DNA from: Bacteroidota bacterium | GTDB taxonomy: Bacteria > Bacteroidota > Ignavibacteria > UBA10030 > UBA8401 | DNA length: 46,327 bases | Assembly (NCBI GenBank): GCA_021796275.1 | Contig: JAJYOI010000015.1 | Location: forward strand, 1-46,327 | Direction of reading: 5' to 3' | Part shown: piece after piece, positions 1 through 8,323 of the stretch | Position numbering within the stretch: the stretch's first letter is position 1 | How the letters are laid out: each line of letters opens with the position of its first letter | Program-made: the position numbers and the translations under genes | Notes under the pieces: model-generated | Told to the model about the DNA's origin: nothing | Seen by the model: the letters and a program-made list of their open reading frames with translations, nothing else | The model's database searches: none

Positions 1-1
1 C

Positions 2-544
2 TTATTCATCTATTTCACCGGACATGGTGCACCGAACACTGTGAACAGTGAGGCGTATCTCGTTCCTTGGGATGGCGATCCGAATTATGTGAATGATAAC
101 AACTCCTACAGCATGAAAAAGTTTTATGTGGATGTCGAATTGCTCAACGCGAGACATAAGACAATTGTTATTGATGCCTGCTTCTCCGGTTACTCCGGAG
201 GCGGCGAAACATTGCTGAAAAGCGCAAGTCCGGCATTATTGAAAATCAACAATCCGCTCGTTGCTGATCCCAATACAATCATTTTTCAGTCTTCGAGCGC
301 AAATCAAGTCTCGAACTGGTATGATGAAAAGCGACACGGAATGTTCACTTACTTTTTCCTGAAAGGCTTACAAGGTGCTGCAGATGTAAACGGAGATGGA
401 AGAATTACCGCGGAGGAGTTGATTAAGTATATCAACGACCAGAACGACGGTATGCCGTATTGGTCTAATCGTTTGTACCAGCGACCGCAGGAGGCGCAGT
501 TGGAAGGGAATGGGCAAACGGTGATTGAGACTCTAAAGAAATAG
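2..544 (+). CDS. Caspase-like (peptidase C14/metacaspase) protein, 5' truncated by the window edge
   Basis: The reading frame is open from base 2, so the gene begins upstream of the window; the GTG at 41 is internal. The visible 180 residues hold both halves of a caspase catalytic dyad: the histidine in YFTGHG (fragment residue 8) and the cysteine in DACFSG (residue 60), each after a hydrophobic strand as in the p20 fold. A canonical EF-hand/dockerin-like loop, DVNGDGRITAEE, follows near residue 125. Related bacterial caspases often carry such a loop, and many metacaspases are calcium-activated. The N-terminus is missing, so any signal peptide or partner domain cannot be seen. The next gene starts 8 bases downstream with an AGGAGG ribosome site overlapping this stop, so they are probably co-transcribed with the envelope genes that follow. 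The substrate is unknown. The family call is strong; the role in this cluster is inference. Confidence 0.85.
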   Translation, partial: LFIYFTGHGAPNTVNSEAYLVPWDGDPNYVNDNNSYSMKKFYVDVELLNARHKTIVIDACFSGYSGGGETLLKSASPALLKINNPLVADPNTIIFQSSSANQVSNWYDEKRHGMFTYFFLKGLQGAADVNGDGRITAEELIKYINDQNDGMPYWSNRLYQRPQEAQLEGNGQTVIETLKK

Positions 545-552
545 GAGGTTAT

Positions 553-1323
553 ATGTGCCGTAGAAGTTTGATAATGATACTGATTCTTCTCGTATATTTT
601 GTACCCGCCTTTGGTCAGGACAACTCACTTCATTCAAAAGCGCGTGATGTTTTTGATGAATTGAGCGAAGGAAAGCTGACGCTTCATTTTTTCAATGCAC
701 TCAATGGCGAAGGAATATCCAACGCCGATGTGAACATTGAGCAAGTCGGCGATTTGAAATCAGATGCGGAAGGAAGAGTTCTTTTTACTTCTCCGATTGA
801 CAACGGAACACTTAAAGTGAGCTTTCGGGCTAAAGGCTACGTCTCTTCAGAATTCACAATCGAACTAATGGCAGGCACCATCTTCTTCAACAGGTTTTCC
901 GTATCCCCCTCGTTGCTCAGAGGTCAGATTCGGATTGTGTTGGATTGGGATAGAAATCCGCCCGACCTTGATGCGCATCTCGTCAAGCAAGGCGCCTACC
1001 ATATCTCATATCGTGATATGAGAACGTCTTCTGATGGGCAGGCACAACTTGACCATGATGCGACCACCGGCTATGGTCCCGAAACAATTACAATAAGTTC
1101 CATCGATGCGGGTGGAAGTTATGACTTCTTTGTTCACAACTTCACTGACAGGAACGCAGCCAATTCTTTAAATCTGTCCGAATCGAAAGCAGCGGTGAAA
1201 GTTTTTAGCAGCCAAGGGCTTATCAAAGTCTATCATATTACACCCGAAATCATTGGACGTTACTGGAAGGTTTTCCGAATCGAGCATGGAGAGGTTGCTG
1301 ACGTTGGTGAGATAACAAACTGA
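553..1323 (+). CDS. Secreted protein with carboxypeptidase-regulatory-like and DUF2135 (YfaP-like) domains
   Basis: 256 residues, beginning with a typical signal peptide (hydrophobic ILILLVYFVPAFG, then Q). Residues about 35-115 look like a carboxypeptidase-regulatory/Ig-like beta sandwich (NGEGISNADVNIEQ, then DAEGRVLF). Residues about 120-200 match the DUF2135/YfaP pattern: VLDWDRNPPDLDAHL, a tyrosine-rich strand, LDHDATTGYGPETI, then GSYDFFVHNF. An AGGAGG site lies at 543-548, five bases before the ATG, and supports this start. The protein is probably periplasmic or surface exposed. DUF2135 proteins have no settled biochemical function. It lies between the caspase-like gene and a DUF4384-like gene with short gaps, suggesting one operon. 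Confidence 0.75.
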   Translation: MCRRSLIMILILLVYFVPAFGQDNSLHSKARDVFDELSEGKLTLHFFNALNGEGISNADVNIEQVGDLKSDAEGRVLFTSPIDNGTLKVSFRAKGYVSSEFTIELMAGTIFFNRFSVSPSLLRGQIRIVLDWDRNPPDLDAHLVKQGAYHISYRDMRTSSDGQAQLDHDATTGYGPETITISSIDAGGSYDFFVHNFTDRNAANSLNLSESKAAVKVFSSQGLIKVYHITPEIIGRYWKVFRIEHGEVADVGEITN

Positions 1324-1335
1324 AGGCATAAACAA

Positions 1336-2181
1336 ATGAGACATTGTTACCTGCTGCAAATTGTTGCTCTGTTGAATTTAACAGTTTTTTCTCTATATGC
1401 GCAAACTGAGTCAGCCGCACAGTGGTACAAGGGGGAAGGGAGTGCAACAGGAAAAGATATGGAAAAGATTCGTCGCGAAGCGTTGAAAAATGCGGAAGCC
1501 GATGCTTTGAAGAAAGCAGGGATCGAAGTCGCAGCAGGCACACTGTTATTTAAGTCAGAAGAGAACAACAGGCTCATTGATTTTTTCTCCGAGTTTGCAG
1601 AATCGAATGCCCGCGGTTTGATTTTGAATGAAAGAAATGTTCGTTTCGATGACCCGGCTCCGTTAGATTCAACCCATACGATATATAAACGTGTCGCCTA
1701 TACCGAAGTTTTGGTGGGCATGCCTGAGGGGAAGCCGGATCCGGCATTTGAGGTAACAATGTCAACTGAACGGGAGACATACAAAGTGTACGAACCGGTT
1801 CTTATTCGTGTAAAGACAACAGAATCCGGCTATCTCACAATTCTTGACATTCATGGTGATTCCATAAATGTTTTATTTCCCAATGCAATAGATCAGAAGA
1901 ATTTTTTGGTTGCAAATACCGATTTCATTTTTCCGCCGAGCAAAGCATATTCACTTGAATTCGAGACGGAGAAAGGATTGCCAACCTCATCAGACTTGAT
2001 TATTGCAGTAGTCACGAAAGACAATGTCCCTTTTCCAAACATTGAACGATTGGATTTCAGCGGTTCACAACTTTCAGTTGCAGAAAAAGCGCTTTCAACG
2101 TATGCACAATGGCTATACAAAATTCCATTGGACAGGCGATGCATAAACTACAAGCACATTCAAGTGCAAAAAAGTAATTAA
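1336..2181 (+). CDS. Exported protein with FlgT_N/LPP20-like N-terminal part and DUF4384 C-terminal part
   Basis: 281 residues with a signal peptide ending near SLYAQ. Residues about 28-130 contain a motif of the type found in FlgT N-terminal and LPP20-like domains (GEGSATGKDMEKIRREALKN, then an alternating strand ending in a VAYTEVLVG segment). Residues about 140-240 fit DUF4384: ERETYKVYEPVLIRVKTTES, GYLTILDIHGD, NVLFPNA, FIFPPSKAY. DUF4384 is repeatedly found beside caspases and envelope lipoproteins in bacteria, which is the situation here. No strong Shine-Dalgarno is visible before ATG 1336. The gene follows the previous stop by 12 bases. The function is not known; the domain assignments are from pattern recognition only. 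Confidence 0.7.
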   Translation: MRHCYLLQIVALLNLTVFSLYAQTESAAQWYKGEGSATGKDMEKIRREALKNAEADALKKAGIEVAAGTLLFKSEENNRLIDFFSEFAESNARGLILNERNVRFDDPAPLDSTHTIYKRVAYTEVLVGMPEGKPDPAFEVTMSTERETYKVYEPVLIRVKTTESGYLTILDIHGDSINVLFPNAIDQKNFLVANTDFIFPPSKAYSLEFETEKGLPTSSDLIIAVVTKDNVPFPNIERLDFSGSQLSVAEKALSTYAQWLYKIPLDRRCINYKHIQVQKSN

Positions 2182-2226
2182 CCGAGAACATAACCCCTCA
2201 GAAACTCAAAATAAAAAGGAGGTACT

Positions 2227-2820
2227 ATGAAGTATCTTTGCTTCATCGTAGCATCATTTTTACTTATTGGTTGTTCTTCGTCCCGACAAGTCTCTCGTGT
2301 CTCCACTGACACTGATATAGATTTGAGCGGGAAATGGAACGATACAGATTCCAGATTGGTCGCACAGCAGATGGTATCCAGTCTTACTACGAAGCCGTGG
2401 CTTGAGGATTTTGTATCTCGGAATTCAAAAAAACCCACTGTAATTGTCGGAACTGTTCGCAACCTTAGCTCTGAACATATTCAGACAGATGCCTTCATTG
2501 ATGATATAGAACGTGAATTGGTAAACAGCGGCAAAGTAACATTCGTAGCGGGCAAGAAGGAACGTCAGGAAGTGCGTGAGGAGCGTCTTAACCAACAGAG
2601 CAACGCTACTGAAGAGACGGCGAAAAAATTAGCCGCTGAAACCGGTGCCGACTATATGCTTCAAGGGAGCATCAAAGATATCGTTGACAGAGTTGAGGGA
2701 AAAGAGGTGAAATTCTATCAGGTTGACATGGTATTAATTGATCTTCAATCTAATGAAAAAGTTTGGATGGACACAAAGAAAATTAAGAAAGTGATTGAGC
2801 GTTCAAGCACATCGTGGTAA
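2227..2820 (+). CDS. LpoB/FlgO-like outer-membrane lipoprotein
   Basis: 197 residues with a clear lipoprotein signal: a short charged start, a hydrophobic stretch and the lipobox LIGC with Cys16. The body follows the LpoB (penicillin-binding protein activator) pattern: a strand PTVIVGTVRNLSSEHI, then a helix-strand pair (DIERELVNSGKVTFV), a variable charged loop, KKLAAETGADYMLQGSI and a final QVDMVLIDLQSNEKVW strand. In E. coli LpoB stimulates the peptidoglycan synthase PBP1B; related FlgO proteins belong to the Vibrio flagellar H-ring. Which role applies here cannot be told. A perfect AAAGGAGGT site lies about four bases before ATG 2227. The next two genes (COG3014-like and LPP20-like) are frequent companions of this family. 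Confidence 0.8.
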   Translation: MKYLCFIVASFLLIGCSSSRQVSRVSTDTDIDLSGKWNDTDSRLVAQQMVSSLTTKPWLEDFVSRNSKKPTVIVGTVRNLSSEHIQTDAFIDDIERELVNSGKVTFVAGKKERQEVREERLNQQSNATEETAKKLAAETGADYMLQGSIKDIVDRVEGKEVKFYQVDMVLIDLQSNEKVWMDTKKIKKVIERSSTSW

Positions 2821-2844
2821 CTGTATAAATGAAAGAGTCTGATC

Positions 2845-4263
2845 ATGCGAAATTGTGAATACTCATTTCATCGAAGACTTAGAAGGAATATCTTTGTTCC
2901 TCTGATTATTTCTTTGTTGGCGGTTTTTGCAAGGGGATGCACATCCGTGCAGACTCAAAAGGCACAGTTCGTTGATGTGGACAAACAAGTATCTTCACAG
3001 AACTTCAGTGCCGCTATAAATTCGCTCGAAAAATCAAAAACTATAAATTACAGCAAGAAAGACCGGGTGCTTTATTATCTTGACCTCGGGATGTTATGCC
3101 ACTACAAGGGGGCTTACGTAGGAAGCAATCAAGCATTAACTTTTGCAGAAAATGCAATAGATGAGCTTTATACGAAAAGCATTTCAAAAGGCGCGGCATC
3201 ACTTTTGCTGAACGATAACGCCCTCGATTACAGCGGCGAAGATTATGAAAATATTTACCTCAATATTTTTAAAGCGCTGAATTATGCAAATGTGAAACAA
3301 TTTGATGAAGCATTTGTGGAAATCCGTCGTGCTGATAATAAATTGTCACAACTTGAAGACAAATACCGGAAGATTGCAGACAATTTCAACCAATCAGATG
3401 ACGCAAAAAAGAAGTTGCAGGCTCAGAAAATGCCATTTACAAATTCAGCACTGGCAAGATACATCAGCCTTTTAATGTACAGGTCGGAAGGAAAATATGA
3501 CGATGCGCAGATAGATGCGCGAAAGATCGACGATGCCTGGGTAGCAGAACCTTCTATATATGATTTCCCTCAGCCGAAGTTGGAGGGCTGTCTGGAAAGA
3601 TCAACGAAGGCAAGGTTGGATATTATTAGCTTTGTGGGAAAGTCACCAGAACTTTTCGCTAGAGTGCTCACGATTCATACATTTCAAGATGCCGTTGCAA
3701 TCTACCAATCCGACGGGAAAAATGAAAAGCAGCTCGATATTATTTCGTGGAAAGATATGAAAGATGGTTATCATTTTAAGTTTTCTCTCCCTTACATCGA
3801 GAAGAAGGGTACCATTGTTGGCCGAATAGCCGTCGACTTGAACGGTAGCGAAGTGGCATCTCTTCAGTTAATTGAGTGCATCGAAAATGCTGCGTATGAA
3901 ACCTACAAACTCCACGAAGGAATCACCTATCTCAAGACAATTGCTCGCACTATCGTAAAGGGAATAGCTAACGAGAAGGCAAATGAGGAGCTTGACAAAG
4001 AAACGGGGGGCGGTATGTGGGGAAAATTGACACGTGCCGTTACGGGAGCGGTGGTTGATGCAAGTGAAAATGCCGACCTCAGGTTGTCGAGATATTTTCC
4101 AGCAAATGCGCTGGTGGGTGAATGCGTAATCAACCCGGGAACATACCATCTAGTAGTGCGATATTATTCAGTAGACGGCAGACTTATTCACTCCGACGAC
4201 AAAGGTTTGATTCTCGTGGCTGCTAATTCTTTGAATCTGTACGAATCATTTTTTCTTAACTAA
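2845..4263 (+). CDS. COG3014-like envelope protein with TPR-like helices
   Basis: 472 residues. The N-terminus has a basic stretch, a hydrophobic segment (IISLLAVFARGCTS) and a possible lipidated cysteine at about residue 32. The arginine at -2 makes the lipobox non-ideal, so lipidation is uncertain. The middle (about residues 40-240) is helical and TPR-like (YYLDLGMLCHYKGAYVGS, NIFKALNYANVKQFDEAFVE). The C-terminal part contains a glycine-rich loop (KETGGGMWGKLTRAV) near residue 390, followed by a strand region (LSRYFPANALVGECVINPG) typical of the COG3014 family. COG3014 proteins have no established activity but co-occur with LpoB-like and LPP20-like genes, as here on both sides. The gap to the next gene is 17 bases. 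An alternative ATG at 2829 is in another frame. Confidence 0.7.
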   Translation: MRNCEYSFHRRLRRNIFVPLIISLLAVFARGCTSVQTQKAQFVDVDKQVSSQNFSAAINSLEKSKTINYSKKDRVLYYLDLGMLCHYKGAYVGSNQALTFAENAIDELYTKSISKGAASLLLNDNALDYSGEDYENIYLNIFKALNYANVKQFDEAFVEIRRADNKLSQLEDKYRKIADNFNQSDDAKKKLQAQKMPFTNSALARYISLLMYRSEGKYDDAQIDARKIDDAWVAEPSIYDFPQPKLEGCLERSTKARLDIISFVGKSPELFARVLTIHTFQDAVAIYQSDGKNEKQLDIISWKDMKDGYHFKFSLPYIEKKGTIVGRIAVDLNGSEVASLQLIECIENAAYETYKLHEGITYLKTIARTIVKGIANEKANEELDKETGGGMWGKLTRAVTGAVVDASENADLRLSRYFPANALVGECVINPGTYHLVVRYYSVDGRLIHSDDKGLILVAANSLNLYESFFLN

Positions 4264-4280
4264 TCGAAACTGAGGCGGCA

Positions 4281-5288
4281 ATGATTTCATTAATGTACTA
4301 TTTTTCTTGTTTGGGATTATTGTTTTCTCTGCACACGCAGAATGGCACACCGGAATGGATTAATCATCCGGAAAGGAGTTATCCGAATTCCCAATATTTG
4401 ACGGCGATTGGAACGGGAGATTCCCGGAAGGAAGCTGAAAATTCTGCAGCGTCAAATCTGGCAAAGATTTTCCAGTCAAAAATCAAATCTGAGGAGACAA
4501 TCAATGCTCGATACCAGGAGTTGATCAAATCGAATCAGTCATCGCTGGAAAGTCGTACGAATATAGAAAAAAAAATATCTGTTGCTTCTGAGCAGACGCT
4601 TTTTAATGTTCGGTATCCGGAAAGTTATACAGACAACCTCGGGAAAGTGTTCGTTCTCGGAATCATAGAGAGGGAGCCTACGGCGGTTCTCTATAGGGAT
4701 AAGATAAAAGAGAACTATTCAAGGATTGAATCATTCGTTAAGAAATGTGAAAAAGTAAAAGACCCCCTAAAAAAATATTCAAATATTGATGCCGCACTTG
4801 TGACTGCCAAAGTCAATGTAGCTCTTGTACAACAACTCAAAATAATTATGATAGGTATGTCCGTTCAACCAGATAGCGCATATTCATTGGGGCGAATAAC
4901 TGAGATGTGCTCTAACGCTCAAAAGGATGTATCGTTTGCGATAAATATTTCAGGTGCCGAAAAAGATAATGTGGCTGGGTTCATTAATGACATGCTCTCT
5001 GAACTTGGCTTCTCTGTGGCTGAAAGAGGCGTTTTGACAATTGGAGGGACGGAAAGTGTAGAGCGAATTGATTTGGCTAGCGATCAGAAGTTTGTCAGGT
5101 GGAGCTATCAATTGTTCGTTAACGAAGCGTCGGGAAGAACAATAATTTCTTTCTCGGAAAACGGCAGGGAAGGACACATAACTTATGAAGAAGCGGCCGC
5201 GCGCGCATTGAGAACGATGCGGGAGAAAATAAAAACTGATTTAGGGGAAAAGATAAATAGTTATTTTAATAGCTTAGCCATGAAGTGA
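4281..5288 (+). CDS. LPP20-family envelope protein
   Basis: 335 residues starting with a signal sequence (about 20 residues). There is no correctly placed lipobox cysteine, so it is probably secreted to the periplasm rather than lipidated. Residues about 22-120 match the LPP20 domain: GTPEWINHP, a YLTAIGTGDSRKEAENSAAS segment, then a long amphipathic helix with LAKIFQSKIKSEE. The remaining 200 residues include two helices and a beta region (GRTIISFSENGREGHITYEE). LPP20-family members include the Vibrio FlgP lipoprotein and a Helicobacter antigen; none gives a firm enzymatic role. This appears to be the last gene of the envelope cluster, since more than 1 kb without a gene follows. Confidence 0.75.
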   Translation: MISLMYYFSCLGLLFSLHTQNGTPEWINHPERSYPNSQYLTAIGTGDSRKEAENSAASNLAKIFQSKIKSEETINARYQELIKSNQSSLESRTNIEKKISVASEQTLFNVRYPESYTDNLGKVFVLGIIEREPTAVLYRDKIKENYSRIESFVKKCEKVKDPLKKYSNIDAALVTAKVNVALVQQLKIIMIGMSVQPDSAYSLGRITEMCSNAQKDVSFAINISGAEKDNVAGFINDMLSELGFSVAERGVLTIGGTESVERIDLASDQKFVRWSYQLFVNEASGRTIISFSENGREGHITYEEAAARALRTMREKIKTDLGEKINSYFNSLAMK

Positions 5289-6035
5289 AAAATTAGTGGC
5301 TTTTTAAAAAATGAAACAGATTATTTTCTAAACCTTTAGAAGATAATCCGTAACGTATCGAATATCTTTTCCCAATAGTATCGTCGTTTTTGTCGTACAG
5401 CAGTTTCCTCTCCTCCTAGCTTTCGGCAAGCACCGAATCCTGCCGCATCAAGCGGTACCGTGAACGAAACCACAGCATCCAGCACCGTTGGTGTTGCTCC
5501 TGTGGCTCACGAAAGAAACGAGAACTCCGGCAGAGTCAGGTTCGCCGGCTTGGTCAGCGAAAGCACGAAAGCCAGCTTCGACGAAGAAGCAAACCGCGCT
5601 CTTTTGTCAATTGAACCTTGATCGTCAGGCGGTGTGTAGCTCTTCGGACTCATGCCGATGATGTTCTTTCCATTCCGCTGCCGGAATTTCCGCTCACACT
5701 GCCCGGCACTGATTTTGTTAAGTTGAAAACCCTTGCCACTTTTTGGCAGCTTGAAATGGCATTTCTCGAACACAGGCTCAACCGAGAGATAACCGAAACC
5801 TAACCGAGAATGAACCGGAGGAATATCTTCCTCTGAAATATATTGTTCATCACCCGAACTATTTTGCCGCCGCGCCCTTTATATCTTTCCGGTTAACAAT
5901 TATTTTTTAACAGCAAAATTCCTTCCTTGGTGAACATATAAATATAGAGATGAACCGAAAGGGATACGAGAACAAGGCTTGAAAGCGATGCAATGTTATT
6001 TTTGGGGCAGAAGATGTACAAAAAGTCAAAAATAT
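5289..6035. other. Gene-poor intergenic stretch with an orphan GC-rich block
   Basis: No convincing gene is seen. An imperfect hairpin lies at 5319-5348 (GATTATTTTCT paired with AGAAGATAATC); it lacks a T-tract and could be a weak end to the envelope operon. Roughly 5400-5800 is richer in G+C than its surroundings and holds short open stretches on both strands, for example a GTG-started 53-codon frame at 5460-5621. None has a ribosome site, recognisable motif or support from neighbours. It could be a relic of a decayed or transferred gene. I could not identify a parent family. Confidence 0.45.
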
Positions 6036-6128
6036 GGCGGGACAGACATTTGAGCGCCGTTGGCGCCATGGCGCTTTGCGCCACTTGTCTGACCAAATAA
6101 TGACAGGCAAAAATGCCTGTCCTGCTCG
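6036..6128. repeat. Composite two-hairpin dispersed element, copy 1
   Basis: The element has an imperfect arm pair CAGACATTTG and CTTGTCTGAC around a very GC-rich core of nested GGCGCC-type palindromes. A second hairpin with arms ACAGGCA and TGCCTGT (6103-6120) follows. The same two-hairpin arrangement recurs in reverse orientation inside 34153-34310, with the same CAGACATTTG/CTTGTCTGAC and GACAGGCA/TGCCTGTC arms but different cores. That marks it as a dispersed, non-coding palindromic family. Confidence 0.7.
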
Positions 6129-6167
6129 AAATATTTTTAAACTGAGACACTACCAAGATTTGCAAAC

Positions 6168-6190
6168 AGCACAAATTGTGCTATTTTTTC
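6168..6190 (+). terminator. Possible intrinsic terminator
   Basis: A short hairpin (AGCACAA, one base, TTGTGCT) is followed by ATTTTTTCT. The stem is short and AT-containing, so strength is uncertain. It sits directly upstream of the thrS promoter and may insulate it from upstream transcription. Confidence 0.4.
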
Positions 6191-6200
6191 TGTTATTACC

Positions 6201-6231
6201 TTGCATTTTTAGCCCGTTTTAGTTACTTTAA
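6201..6231 (+). promoter_or_regulatory. Bacteroidota-type promoter for the thrS operon
   Basis: TTG at 6201-6203, exactly 20 bases, then TACTTTAA at 6224-6231 (consensus TAnnTTTG). The same TTG-N20 layout is seen at 17661, 30459, 34476, 35376 and 43809. It would start transcription near 6239, leaving a leader of about 139 bases before the thrS ATG. Confidence 0.6.
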
Positions 6232-6300
6232 ACATAGATTAGTGAACGAGGACTGGAACGAAACAGCATAATGCATTGATTTACAGAGCAGCATTTCAGG

Positions 6301-6331
6301 AAAATCGGAGTTCACTTCTCCGATTTTTCTT
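6301..6331 (+). terminator. Attenuator-like intrinsic terminator in the thrS leader
   Basis: A perfect 10-bp stem (AAAATCGGAG, loop TTCACTT, CTCCGATTTT) runs into TCTTT. It lies between the predicted promoter (6201-6231) and the thrS start codon (6378). Transcription of thrS must therefore read through it, unless another promoter lies in the last 45 bases, where I see none. This is the layout of transcription attenuation. No T-box specifier or T-box sequence was recognised. Confidence 0.65.
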
Positions 6332-6377
6332 TGTACAGGTCTACAGTAAATAACAAGATTGAAATTCAAGCCAAGGC

Positions 6378-8312
6378 ATGATTGAAATAACATTTCCTGA
6401 CGGAAGTAAAAAAGAATTCGAAAGCGGAATTACCGGTGCGCAAATTGCGCAAAGCATCAGCAACGGGCTTGCAAAAAATGCTTTGTCAATCAGTGTGAAT
6501 GGAGAAGTGTGGGATCTCGCTCGTCCTCTTTCTCAGAACGCTGCAATCAAGATCAATACATGGAACGATCCGGAAGGCAAATCAACATACTGGCACAGCT
6601 CTGCGCACTTAATGGCAGAAGCGGTTGAATCAATATTTCCCGGAACAAAATTCGGAATCGGTCCCGCAATCGAAAACGGATTTTATTATGATCTCGATCT
6701 TGGCGGTCATTCGTTAAGCGCTGATGATCTTGCCGCGATAGAGAATAAGATGGTAGAACTCGCGAAGAAGAATTCGCCATACGAGCGTCGCGAAGTTGAT
6801 TGGAATGAAGCAATTGACTATTTCACAAAGAAAAATGATCCGTACAAAGTTGAATTGCTGAACGAGTTTAAGGGCGAACAGATCAGTATGTATCACCAGG
6901 GAAATTTCACTGATCTTTGTTATGGTCCCCATATTCCTTCGACCGGAAAAATTAAATATATCAAATTGCTGAATGTTGCCGGCGCGTACTGGCGCGGGAA
7001 TGAAAAGAATAAAATGCTCCAGCGCATTTACGGAATCACATTTCCGACTAAGCAAGAGCTTGACGATTATCTTTTCCGTTTGGAAGAAGCAAAGCGGCGC
7101 GATCACAGAAAACTCGGCGCTGAGCTGGAAATATTTTTGCTGACTCCGAAAGTCGGCTCGGGCCTTCCGCTGTGGCTTCCCAACGGCACAATAATCCGGG
7201 AAACACTGGAGCAATTTCTCCGTGAAGAGCAGCGCAAGCGCGGCTATCTTCCGGTGATTACGCCGCACATTGCAAATCTTGAATTGTATAAAACTTCGGG
7301 ACATTATCCGTATTACAAAGACTCGCAATTTCCGCCTATCACAATGCCGGAAGGCGAACAGTTTTTGCTCAAGCCGATGAATTGCCCGCATCATCATCAG
7401 ATTTATTTGGCAAAGCCGCGGTCGTACAGAGACTTGCCGCTGCGTCTTGCTGAATTCGGTACCGTGTATCGCTATGAACAATCCGGCGAAATGAACGGAC
7501 TGACACGCGTGCGAGGCTTCACGCAGGATGACGCTCACATTTATTGCGCGCATGATCAACTTAAAGATGAAATCCGCAACACGGTAGAATTGACACAGCT
7601 TGTGTTTAAGACATTCGGAATGGATGTAAGCACACGGTTGTCGTTCCGCGATGATGTTCATGTAGAAAAATATGGCGGTGATGCTGCGTTCTGGACTCAG
7701 GCGCAGGACGAAATTAAACAAGTTGCCGATGAGATGAAGCTTGATTATTTTATAGGCATCGGCGAAGCGTCGTTCTACGGACCGAAGATTGATTTCATGG
7801 TGAAGGATGCGATTGGGCGAACGTGGCAGTTAGGAACAGTGCAGGTTGATTATGTGATGCCGGAGCGCTTTCAACTTGAATATACCGGCTCGGATGGAGG
7901 AAAACACCGGCCTGTGATTATCCATCGTGCACCATTTGGCTCGATGGAGCGTTTCATCGGAATTCTCATCGAACATTACGCAGGCGCATTTCCGACATGG
8001 CTTGCACCGGTTCAAGCTGCAGTTCTGCCGATTACATCGGCGCAAGAAGAATATGGAAAATCGCTCGCGGCGAAATTATTGGCGGGCGGCATCCGAGTTG
8101 AAGTTGATGAACGAAATGAAAAAATCGGGTACAAGATCCGTGAATGGGAAGTGAAAAAAGCTCCATACATGCTCGTGATCGGCGAGAAGGAAAAGAACTC
8201 AGGAAACGTGGCGGTTCGTCAGCATAAGAAGGGCGACCTTGGCTCAATGCCCTTCGAACAGTTTGTTGAAAAAATAAAACACGAAATCGAAACCAAATCT
8301 ATCACTGCATAG
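6378..8312 (+). CDS. thrS: Threonine--tRNA ligase
   Basis: 644 residues, normal length for a full bacterial ThrRS. It charges tRNA-Thr in the cytoplasm. Domains in order: N-terminal TGS domain (1-60); editing domain with the HxxxH signature at 73-77 (HSSAH); class II catalytic core; C-terminal anticodon-binding domain (about 545-640). The three zinc ligands of the catalytic site can be placed at Cys336 (NCPHHH), His387 (DDAHIYC) and His516 (IIHRAP), so it should discriminate threonine through Zn. Gly in the usual NCPGH motif is His here, as in some other family members. The start ATG has only a weak AAGG ahead of it. It heads the run thrS-infC-rpmI-rplT and is preceded by a promoter and an attenuator-like hairpin. 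Confidence 0.98.
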   Translation: MIEITFPDGSKKEFESGITGAQIAQSISNGLAKNALSISVNGEVWDLARPLSQNAAIKINTWNDPEGKSTYWHSSAHLMAEAVESIFPGTKFGIGPAIENGFYYDLDLGGHSLSADDLAAIENKMVELAKKNSPYERREVDWNEAIDYFTKKNDPYKVELLNEFKGEQISMYHQGNFTDLCYGPHIPSTGKIKYIKLLNVAGAYWRGNEKNKMLQRIYGITFPTKQELDDYLFRLEEAKRRDHRKLGAELEIFLLTPKVGSGLPLWLPNGTIIRETLEQFLREEQRKRGYLPVITPHIANLELYKTSGHYPYYKDSQFPPITMPEGEQFLLKPMNCPHHHQIYLAKPRSYRDLPLRLAEFGTVYRYEQSGEMNGLTRVRGFTQDDAHIYCAHDQLKDEIRNTVELTQLVFKTFGMDVSTRLSFRDDVHVEKYGGDAAFWTQAQDEIKQVADEMKLDYFIGIGEASFYGPKIDFMVKDAIGRTWQLGTVQVDYVMPERFQLEYTGSDGGKHRPVIIHRAPFGSMERFIGILIEHYAGAFPTWLAPVQAAVLPITSAQEEYGKSLAAKLLAGGIRVEVDERNEKIGYKIREWEVKKAPYMLVIGEKEKNSGNVAVRQHKKGDLGSMPFEQFVEKIKHEIETKSITA

Positions 8313-8323
8313 GAGATACACAT

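Noticed and set aside
5507-5773. An 88-codon minus-strand open frame in the intergenic block
   Set aside because: No ribosome site, motif or neighbour support; the opposite strand is equally open.
6239-6377. T-box riboswitch upstream of thrS
   Set aside because: No conserved T-box sequence or specifier loop could be found; only a plain terminator hairpin is visible.
6714-7721. A 335-codon open frame on the minus strand inside thrS
   Set aside because: It lies wholly antisense to the well-supported thrS, its translation has no family motif, and it has no ribosome site. It is a codon-bias shadow.
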